A DNA stretch of 5,063 nucleotides from Claveliimonas stercoravium (GTDB lineage: Bacteria; Bacillota; Clostridia; Lachnospirales; Lachnospiraceae): positions 1-5,063 of the forward strand of contig DWZW01000208.1 of the NCBI GenBank assembly GCA_019117345.1, written 5' to 3'. Positions 1-5,063 of this stretch are shown piece by piece. The translations under genes were made by a program, and so were the position numbers. Each line of letters starts with the position of its first letter. Position 1 is the stretch's first letter. Under the pieces are notes generated by a model. That model was not told where the DNA came from. It saw only the letters and a list, made by a program, of their open reading frames with translations, and did no database searches.

Positions 1-939
1 CTCTCGGAAGTGCTTTTCGTGACCACGGCCAACACTCTGCAGACTATCCCGCGGCCTCTGCTGGACCGCATGGAAGTCATTGAGGTGTCCAGCTACACAG
101 AGAACGAGAAGCTCCACATCGCCATGGAGCATCTGATACCCAAGCAGATCGGCAGGCACGGCCTGAAAGAGGATCAGCTTTCCATCAGCAGGGGCGCTGT
201 CTGGAAGATGGCCCGGAATTACACAAAGGAGGCCGGCGTTCGCCAGCTTGAGAGAGAAATAGGGAACATCTGCAGGAAGGCGGCCAGGGAGATCCTGGAG
301 GAGAAAAAGAAGAAGGTCCGGGTGACAGAGGGAAATCTGCACAAGTATCTGGGAAAAGAGAAGTATACATACCAGAAAGCCAATCTGACAGACGAGGTGG
401 GCATTGTGCGGGGACTTGCCTGGACAAGCGTGGGGGGCGACACCCTGCAGATCGAGGTCAATGTGATGCCCGGAAAAGGAGAGCTGATCCTCACCGGACA
501 GCTTGGGGACGTGATGAAAGAGTCCGCGCGCACCGGTATCAGCTATATCCGCTCTGTCGGCAGTACATACGGCATTGAGGAGGATTTCTTTGAGGAACAT
601 GACCTCCATATCCACATTCCGGAGGGAGCTGTTCCAAAGGACGGACCTTCGGCGGGCATCACCATGGCCACGGCCATGCTCTCCGCTGTCACTGGCCGGA
701 AAGTCCGGGCGGATGTGGCCATGACAGGGGAGATCACCCTGCGGGGAAGGGTCCTGCCCATTGGAGGCCTGAAGGAAAAACTCCTGGCAGCGGGAAGCGC
801 GGGCATGAAGACCGTGCTTGTGCCAAAGGAAAATGAAAAGGATGTGGAGGAGCTGTCGCCGGAGATCACAAAGGGATTGGAAATCATCCCCGTGTCCCGC
901 ATGGAGCAGGTCCTCGAGGAAGCGTTTGTAAAAGAGTAA
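1..939 (+). CDS. lon: ATP-dependent protease Lon (LonA), C-terminal part, 5'-truncated by window
   Basis: Lon is a cytosolic homo-hexameric AAA+ serine protease that unfolds and degrades damaged and regulatory proteins using ATP. The frame is open from base 1, so the true start lies upstream; a GTG at position 10 is internal (LSEVLFVTTAN is the usual Lon sensor-1 strand). The visible 312 residues are about 40% of a typical 770-800 residue protein. In window numbering: sensor-1 TTAN at 8-11, arginine finger in LLDRMEVI (R23), helical AAA+ lid with sensor-2 GVRQLER (R81), then the S16 peptidase domain from about residue 125. The catalytic dyad is intact: Ser217 in PKDGPSAG and Lys260 in GGLKEKLLAA, spaced 43 residues apart as in E. 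coli Lon (S679/K722). The gene ends in TAA 16 bases before engB. The lon-engB order is also found in Bacillus subtilis. The N-terminal substrate domain and the Walker motifs are outside the window. Confidence 0.97.
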   Translation, partial: LSEVLFVTTANTLQTIPRPLLDRMEVIEVSSYTENEKLHIAMEHLIPKQIGRHGLKEDQLSISRGAVWKMARNYTKEAGVRQLEREIGNICRKAAREILEEKKKKVRVTEGNLHKYLGKEKYTYQKANLTDEVGIVRGLAWTSVGGDTLQIEVNVMPGKGELILTGQLGDVMKESARTGISYIRSVGSTYGIEEDFFEEHDLHIHIPEGAVPKDGPSAGITMATAMLSAVTGRKVRADVAMTGEITLRGRVLPIGGLKEKLLAAGSAGMKTVLVPKENEKDVEELSPEITKGLEIIPVSRMEQVLEEAFVKE

Positions 940-941
940 GC

Positions 942-950
942 AGAGGGTGA
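942..950 (+). promoter_or_regulatory. Ribosome binding site of engB (decides the start)
   Basis: AGAGGGTGA closely matches the Shine-Dalgarno consensus and lies 5 bases before the ATG at 956. An in-frame GTG at 947 lies inside this site, so it cannot use it and is unlikely to be the start. Confidence 0.8.
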
Positions 951-955
951 AGATC

Positions 956-1558
956 ATGGTAATAAGAAACATCAGTCTGGAAACAGTGTGTGGCATCACC
1001 AGCACGCTCCCGGAGAACGACAAGCCGGAGATCGCATTTGCGGGGAAGTCCAATGTTGGGAAATCCTCCCTCATCAATGCGCTTATGAACCGGAAGTCCT
1101 TCGCCCGGATTTCGGCCACACCGGGAAAGACCCAGACCATCAATTTTTACAATATCAACGATGCGCTGTATCTGGTGGACCTGCCGGGGTACGGCTACGC
1201 AAAGGTATCACAGCAGGAGAAGGAAAAGTGGGGAAAGATGATCGAGAGATATCTCCACAGCTCAAAGCAGCTGCGGGCGGTGTTCCTCCTCATTGACATC
1301 CGCCATGAGCCGTCAGCAAATGACAAGATGATGTATGACTGGGTGGTGAGCCAGGGTTACAATCCCATTATCATTGCCACAAAGCAGGATAAGCTCAAGA
1401 GGAGCCAGATAGACAAGCATGTCAGGATGCTCCGGCAGGGGCTGAAGCTGGTGCCAGGCACAAGGATCATCCCCTTCTCTTCTGTGACAAAGCAGGGAAG
1501 GGACGAGATATGGGAGCTTGTGGAGACAGAGCTTCTCGACAGGGAAAAGGAAGAATAA
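956..1558 (+). CDS. engB: Ribosome biogenesis GTPase EngB (YsxC/YihA)
   Basis: EngB is a small TrmE-Era-EngA-EngB-Septin class GTPase needed for late assembly of the 50S ribosomal subunit, and is essential in B. subtilis. The 200-residue product starting at ATG 956 has the normal family length (about 195-210). All G motifs are visible: G1 P-loop GKSNVGKS (30-37), the G2 region TPGKTQT (55-61) with Thr61, G3 DLPG (75-78) followed by the family hallmark YGYAKV, G4 TKQD (142-145), and G5 SSVTKQG (175-181). The family signature NFYN follows G2 at 63-66. G4 has Gln at its third, variable position where TKAD is common; the base-specifying Asp145 is kept. The ATG was chosen over a GTG nine bases upstream because the Shine-Dalgarno overlaps that GTG. 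It lies 16 bases after lon and 21 before the membrane protein gene, so is probably co-transcribed with both. Confidence 0.97.
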   Translation: MVIRNISLETVCGITSTLPENDKPEIAFAGKSNVGKSSLINALMNRKSFARISATPGKTQTINFYNINDALYLVDLPGYGYAKVSQQEKEKWGKMIERYLHSSKQLRAVFLLIDIRHEPSANDKMMYDWVVSQGYNPIIIATKQDKLKRSQIDKHVRMLRQGLKLVPGTRIIPFSSVTKQGRDEIWELVETELLDREKEE

Positions 1559-1568
1559 AGGGTAAGAG

Positions 1569-1576
1569 AGGTGGAG
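1569..1576 (+). promoter_or_regulatory. Ribosome binding site of the AI-2E family gene
   Basis: AGGTGGAG, within a longer purine-rich run, places its AGGTG core 6 bases before the ATG at 1580. A GTG at 1571 in the same frame overlaps this site. It could instead use AAAGGG at 1557-1562, which overlaps the engB stop codon, giving three extra residues. ATG 1580 is preferred. Confidence 0.65.
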
Positions 1577-1579
1577 AAA

Positions 1580-2770
1580 ATGGGGAGAAATGAAGGGACT
1601 GCCGCAAAGGATAACAGGCCTTATTGGAAAGTGATCGTCAGCCTGGCCTTCAGTCTGGTCGGGACAATCCTATTTATCTATGTGGGCGTGAAGGCGCTGT
1701 TCTATTTCATGCCCTTTGTGATAGGCTGGTTCCTGTCTTTTATTGCCAGCCCGCTGGTGGTCTTTCTTGAAAAGAGGCTGAAGATCATCAAAAAGCTGGG
1801 GTCCGCCATCATCATCATAGCCGTGCTGGCAGCCTGTATCGGGCTGATCTACCTGGCAGTCAGCAGGATATGGGGAGAGGTCAGCTCTCTGATACAGGAT
1901 TTCCCGTCCATGTACAGGGACCTGGAGAAGGGCTTTCGTCAGATCGGGGAGAGGACCTCCCAGATTTTTGAGCTTCTTCCGGGAAATGTGCAGGAGGGAC
2001 TGAATACCTTTGCCGCCAATCTGGATGAGACCATGAGCGGCATTATCAGCAGCATCAGTGAGCCAACGGTGGCGGCGGCGGGGAATTTTGCCAAGCGCAT
2101 CCCCTCTATCCTGATCTCCTTTATCGTCACCATCATCTCCGCCTATTTCTTCATTGCTGACAGAGAAAATATCATCCTGTGGGCCAAGAAGATTTTTCCG
2201 AAGCCTATCGTGGAGAGGATGACCATGGTGACAGACAACCTGAAGTATGCGGTGGGCGGGTATTTTAAGGCTCAGTTCAAGATCATGGCTGTTGTGTTCG
2301 CAATACTCCTGGTGGGCTTTGGGATCATGGGCGTGCATTTTTCCGTCCTGCTGGCCATCGGCATCGCTTTTTTGGATTTCCTGCCCTTTTTCGGGACAGG
2401 CACCGCCCTCCTGCCATGGGCGCTCTATGAGCTCCTGACCGGCGACTACAGGCGGGTGGTAGCTCTGGCGGTGCTGTACGCAGTGACACAGCTTGTCCGT
2501 CAGCTGATCCAGCCCAAGCTGGTAGGAGACAGTATGGGGCTCAATCCTCTGTTTACCCTGGTGCTCCTGTACGCGGGGTACCGGGCCGGAGGCATCCTGT
2601 GGATGATCCTGGCCGTGCCCATCGGTCTTCTCGTCGTCAACCTGTATAAAGCGGGGGCCTTTGACTATATACTGGATGATGTGAGGATCCTGGCGGATGG
2701 CGTGCTGAGCCTGCGCCGACCGGAGCCGGCCGGGCCTGCCGCAGAAAAGGAGTCTGAAGACGGTAAATGA
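1580..2770 (+). CDS. AI-2E/PerM family membrane protein, YtvI-like
   Basis: This is a 396-residue polytopic membrane protein of the AI-2E transporter family (PF01594 type). The family includes TqsA, PerM and UPF0118 proteins, and substrates are mostly unproven. By eye, hydrophobic helices lie at about 16-36, 39-58 and 74-95. An amphipathic, mostly soluble stretch follows at about 97-172 (inserted between helices, typical of the family). Further membrane segments lie at 175-193, 233-251, 254-271, 274-286, 292-310 and 324-354. Conserved motifs are the PF-x2-G region (45-49), the segment at 266-282 (DFLPFFGTGTALLPWAL), RQLIQPKLVG (307-316) and GLNPL (320-324). The FGTGT/PWALYELLTGDY wording and VRQLI-PK are closer to what I remember of the sporulation integral membrane protein YtvI than to TqsA, so YtvI-like is the likely subgroup. 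The C-terminal tail (from about 378) is charged and Ala/Pro-rich, probably cytoplasmic. Family assignment is firm; a specific substrate or a sporulation role is not shown here. Confidence 0.9.
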   Translation: MGRNEGTAAKDNRPYWKVIVSLAFSLVGTILFIYVGVKALFYFMPFVIGWFLSFIASPLVVFLEKRLKIIKKLGSAIIIIAVLAACIGLIYLAVSRIWGEVSSLIQDFPSMYRDLEKGFRQIGERTSQIFELLPGNVQEGLNTFAANLDETMSGIISSISEPTVAAAGNFAKRIPSILISFIVTIISAYFFIADRENIILWAKKIFPKPIVERMTMVTDNLKYAVGGYFKAQFKIMAVVFAILLVGFGIMGVHFSVLLAIGIAFLDFLPFFGTGTALLPWALYELLTGDYRRVVALAVLYAVTQLVRQLIQPKLVGDSMGLNPLFTLVLLYAGYRAGGILWMILAVPIGLLVVNLYKAGAFDYILDDVRILADGVLSLRRPEPAGPAAEKESEDGK

Positions 2771-2801
2771 GAATGTTTTTCGAAAAAATGTGGAAAAGAT
2801 A

Positions 2802-2830
2802 TTGCAATACACCGTACCGGGGTATATAAT
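2802..2830 (+). promoter_or_regulatory. Sigma-A-type promoter of copA
   Basis: The -35 element is TTGCAA (2802-2807, 4 of 6 to TTGACA) and the -10 is a perfect TATAAT (2825-2830), separated by the ideal 17 bases. Transcription should start at about 2836-2838, giving a leader of roughly 55 bases before the copA ATG. The stretch 2771-2892 has no gene and is visibly more AT-rich than its flanks. This promoter makes copA a unit independent of the upstream genes. The assignment comes from consensus match alone. Confidence 0.75.
2815..2824 (+). promoter_or_regulatory. Short inverted repeat overlapping the promoter spacer, possible secondary repressor half-site
   Basis: TACC-GG-GGTA has 4-base complementary arms and sits in the promoter spacer, abutting the TATAAT box. 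Its arms match those of the longer repeat at 2840-2856, and it shares the order TACCG then GGGGTATA. It may be a second or degenerate copper-repressor site. The short arms make this tentative. Confidence 0.35.
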
Positions 2831-2839
2831 AGCACTGAA

Positions 2840-2856
2840 ATACCGATAGGGGGTAT
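2840..2856 (+). promoter_or_regulatory. Putative CsoR-type copper operator
   Basis: ATACC (2840-2844) and GGTAT (2852-2856) form a 17-base inverted repeat with a G-rich 7-base centre, GATAGGG. CsoR operators, as I recall for the B. subtilis copZA promoter, have the same ATACC-N7-GGTAT layout with a run of G in the right half. The site begins a few bases after the predicted transcription start, so a bound repressor would block initiation or early elongation. Copper binding would release CsoR and switch copA on. No regulator gene is in the window, so it must be encoded elsewhere, possibly downstream of copA. The TACANNTGTA box of CopY repressors is not seen here. Function is inferred from motif and position. 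Confidence 0.55.
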
Positions 2857-2870
2857 AAAGACATCGTTCG

Positions 2871-2884
2871 AGGAAAGTAGGTGA
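2871..2884 (+). promoter_or_regulatory. Ribosome binding region of copA (two overlapping Shine-Dalgarno options)
   Basis: AGGAAAG (2871-2877) would place an in-frame GTG at 2881 at good spacing. AGGTGA (2879-2884) serves the ATG at 2893 with 8 bases between. The ATG is preferred because ATG outranks GTG and because MKKEKYNVTGMTC is a typical CopA N-terminus. The GTG alternative would add only four residues (MTLV). Confidence 0.6.
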
Positions 2885-2892
2885 CCCTGGTA

Positions 2893-5063
2893 ATGAAGAA
2901 AGAAAAATATAACGTCACCGGTATGACCTGTGCAGCCTGCCAGGCAAATGTAACCCGGTGTGTACAGAAGCTGGATGGGGTGGAGGAAGTCAATGTCAAC
3001 CTCCTGTCAGGCCAGATGACAGTAGATTACGATGAGACGAAGCTGGACAGCGCCGCCATCGCCCAGGCGGTGGAGGGGATAGGCTACGGAGCCTCCCCCG
3101 CGGACGCCGTGCCTGACGCAAAAGGAGGAGGCTTCCGCAGTGAGTGGGAAGTCCGCCAGAGCAGAGCCCGGGAGGAGCAGCATAGCATGAAGGTGCGCCT
3201 TGTGGCCTCCATCGTCCTGCTGATCCCCCTGATGTACGTGGCCATGGGCTCCATGATGGGGCTTCCCGTGCCGGGGATCCTGACTGGCATGGAGAACGCC
3301 ATGATCTCAGCCCTGACGCAGCTCATCCTGACCGTGCCCATTCTGGTGCTGAACCGGAAATTTTACAAAGTGGGACTGAAAGCTCTGGTAAAGCGGGCCC
3401 CCAATATGGACTCCCTGGTGGCCATCGGGTCCGGGGCTTCCCTCATATACGGCCTCTTTGCCATGTACCGCATGGCCTGGGGCTTCGGACACCAGGACAT
3501 GGCGGTGGTCCACGAGTATGCCCATGCTCTGTACTTTGAGTCCTCCGCTATGATCCTGACCCTTGTGACAGTGGGAAAATACCTGGAGGCAAGGTCCAGG
3601 TCAAAGACCTCTGACGCCCTCGGAAAGCTGGTGGACTTAGCTCCCAAGACAGCGGTTATCATCAAAAACGGCCAGGAAGTGACCGTGCCTGCCGAGCAGG
3701 TGGCGGCCGGAGACATTGTGGTCATCCGGCCGGGAGAAAGTATCCCGGTGGACGGTATTGTTACAGAGGGAGCCGGCTATGTGGACCAGGCTGCCATCAC
3801 CGGTGAGAGTATCCCGGTGGAAAAGATGCCCGGGGACACAGTCATCTCGGCCACCATCAACAAGAACGGCACCTTCCGCTTCCGGGCGTCCAAGGTGGGG
3901 GAGGACACCACCCTCTCCCAGATCATCCGCCTTGTGGACGAGGCGGGAAACTCAAAAGCGCCCATCGCCAGGCTGGCGGACAAGGTCAGCGGCATCTTTG
4001 TGCCGGTGGTCATCGGCATTGCCATCCTGACAGCCATCGTGTGGATCGTGGCGGGACAGGACTTTGAGTTCGCCCTGTCCAATGCCATTGCAGTGCTTGT
4101 CATCTCCTGCCCCTGCGCTCTGGGACTTGCCACTCCGGTGGCTATCATGGTGGGCACCGGAAAGGCGGCGGAGTACGGCATCCTCATCAAGTCGGCGGAG
4201 AGCCTGGAAAATCTCCACTCCATCGACACAGTTATCCTGGATAAGACCGGCACCATCACTTCCGGGCACCCGGAGGTGACAGACATAGAGGTCCTGGACC
4301 CCTCCATGAGCCCGGAGGAGTTCCTGGCCCGGGCGGCTGCCCTGGAGGCGGGGAGTGAGCATCCCCTGGCCCAGGCGGTGGTGGAGAAGGCGAAGAAAGA
4401 CGGTGTATCCCCCGCTGGGGCGGAGGAGTTTCAGGCCCGTGCCGGGCGGGGCGTGTCAGCCCGGATTTCCGGAAAGACCTGGCTGGCCGGCAACCTGGCC
4501 TTTATGGAAGAAGAAAAGGCAATGGGACCTGAGCAGGAGATGGCTTTGGTGAGAGAGAAGATGGGGCAGTATGCCTCCCAGGGGAAAACGCCGCTCCTCT
4601 TTGTGCGGGACGGACAGGCCGCGGGTATCATCGCGGTGGCTGACACGGTCCGGGAAACAAGCCAGGCGGCCATCCGGAAATTTAAAGAGATGGGCCTTAC
4701 CGTGGTCATGCTGACAGGTGACAACAAAGTGACGGCAGAGGCTATCCGAAAGGAGCTGGACATTGCGGAGGCGGTGTCCGACGTGCTTCCCACTGAGAAG
4801 GAGGCCTGCGTCCGCTCATGGCAGGAAAAGGGGCATAAGGTGGCCATGGTGGGAGACGGCATCAACGACGCCCCGGCCCTCACAAGGGCGAATATTGGTA
4901 TTGCCATCGGAGCCGGCACGGACATTGCCATTGACTCGGCAGACGTGGTGCTGATGAAGGACTCCTTACAGGATGTGGTGACAGCCATTGAACTGAGCAG
5001 AGCAGTCGTGCGGAATATTCACATGAACCTGTTCTGGGCATTTTTCTACAACATCCTCGGCAT
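2893..5063 (+). CDS. copA: Copper-exporting P-type ATPase CopA, 3'-truncated by window
   Basis: CopA is a P1B-1 ATPase in the cytoplasmic membrane that uses ATP to pump Cu(I) out of the cell. The visible 723 residues contain one N-terminal heavy-metal-associated domain with GMTCAAC (10-16; Cys13 and Cys16) and a linker at about 70-98. Helices MA/MB (about 101-118 and 138-153) follow, with NMD-x-LV at 171-176 leading into helix M1. The actuator domain has TGES at 303-306. The metal site CPC is at 406-408 in helix M4, and the phosphorylation motif DKTGT is at 450-454 (Asp450). The nucleotide-binding domain has SEHPLA (His490-Pro491) and GRG (518-520), then TGDN (608-611) and GDGINDAP (654-661). 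The YN pair at 719-720, with CPC, points to Cu(I)/Ag(I) rather than Zn or Cd. The last helix with its expected MxxSS motif lies beyond the edge; I estimate 60-100 residues are missing. The gene has its own promoter and a CsoR-like operator, so copper induction is likely. No frameshift or missing catalytic residue is seen. Confidence 0.96.
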   Translation, partial: MKKEKYNVTGMTCAACQANVTRCVQKLDGVEEVNVNLLSGQMTVDYDETKLDSAAIAQAVEGIGYGASPADAVPDAKGGGFRSEWEVRQSRAREEQHSMKVRLVASIVLLIPLMYVAMGSMMGLPVPGILTGMENAMISALTQLILTVPILVLNRKFYKVGLKALVKRAPNMDSLVAIGSGASLIYGLFAMYRMAWGFGHQDMAVVHEYAHALYFESSAMILTLVTVGKYLEARSRSKTSDALGKLVDLAPKTAVIIKNGQEVTVPAEQVAAGDIVVIRPGESIPVDGIVTEGAGYVDQAAITGESIPVEKMPGDTVISATINKNGTFRFRASKVGEDTTLSQIIRLVDEAGNSKAPIARLADKVSGIFVPVVIGIAILTAIVWIVAGQDFEFALSNAIAVLVISCPCALGLATPVAIMVGTGKAAEYGILIKSAESLENLHSIDTVILDKTGTITSGHPEVTDIEVLDPSMSPEEFLARAAALEAGSEHPLAQAVVEKAKKDGVSPAGAEEFQARAGRGVSARISGKTWLAGNLAFMEEEKAMGPEQEMALVREKMGQYASQGKTPLLFVRDGQAAGIIAVADTVRETSQAAIRKFKEMGLTVVMLTGDNKVTAEAIRKELDIAEAVSDVLPTEKEACVRSWQEKGHKVAMVGDGINDAPALTRANIGIAIGAGTDIAIDSADVVLMKDSLQDVVTAIELSRAVVRNIHMNLFWAFFYNILG

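Noticed and set aside
10..12. GTG at 10 as a genuine lon start, giving a stand-alone protease fragment
   Set aside because: The frame is open upstream to base 1 and the residues around it match the interior sensor-1 strand of Lon, so the gene is simply cut by the window edge.
947..949. GTG at 947 as the engB start
   Set aside because: It lies inside the Shine-Dalgarno that serves ATG 956 and has no suitably spaced site of its own.
2717..2750. GC-rich inverted repeat near the end of the AI-2E family coding region as a terminator
   Set aside because: It encodes the Ala/Pro-rich tail, has no following T-run, and lies upstream of the stop codon.
2776..2787. TTTTTCGAAAAA palindrome as a rho-independent terminator
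   Set aside because: The arms are almost pure A/T with no loop, and there is no GC stem before a T-run, so it would not form a stable terminator hairpin.
1670..2812. A 380-codon open frame on the minus strand opposite the AI-2E family gene
   Set aside because: It is antisense to a well-supported membrane protein. Its translation is rich in His, Gln, Asp and Gly with no recognisable domain, as expected for a shadow of a high-GC hydrophobic gene. No family match is apparent.
2854..2859. TATAAA as a second -10 box for copA
   Set aside because: No acceptable -35 element lies about 17 bases upstream, whereas TATAAT at 2825-2830 has one at ideal spacing.
3777..4988. Several minus-strand and plus-strand frame-shifted open frames inside copA
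   Set aside because: They overlap the copA frame, which is intact with every catalytic motif, and their translations are low-complexity Ser/Arg/Pro-rich shadows without their own ribosome binding sites.

Overview
This window reads as ordinary chromosomal DNA from a Firmicute, most likely a moderately GC-rich member of the Clostridia such as a gut Lachnospiraceae. That placement is an inference. It rests on the lon-engB gene order, strong Shine-Dalgarno sites of the AGGTGA type, frequent ATC/CTG/GGC codons, and a membrane protein resembling the sporulation protein YtvI. All genes are on the plus strand. I found no tRNA, rRNA, CRISPR array, insertion sequence or other mobile element.

Positions 1-2770 hold three tightly spaced genes that look like one transcription unit. 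They are the C-terminal part of the ATP-dependent protease Lon (5' end cut by the window), the ribosome-assembly GTPase EngB (YsxC/YihA) 16 bases later, and a polytopic AI-2E/PerM-family membrane protein, YtvI-like, 21 bases after that. Each of the two complete genes has its own good ribosome binding site. I see no promoter or terminator between them.

Positions 2771-2892 are a short, AT-richer intergenic stretch. It carries a near-ideal housekeeping promoter (TTGCAA, 17 bases, TATAAT). Just downstream of the expected transcription start is an inverted repeat, ATACC-N7-GGTAT, resembling operators of the copper sensor CsoR. A shorter related repeat overlaps the -10 region. No intrinsic terminator separates the preceding gene from this promoter.

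Positions 2893-5063 hold a copper-exporting P1B-type ATPase (CopA) with one N-terminal heavy-metal-binding domain and every catalytic motif of the family. It is cut by the window end shortly after the YN pair of transmembrane helix 7.

Functionally there are two units: a protein-quality-control and ribosome-biogenesis cluster, and a probably copper-inducible efflux pump. I see no sign of a previously undescribed system. The item most worth a second look is the copper-type promoter/operator region.
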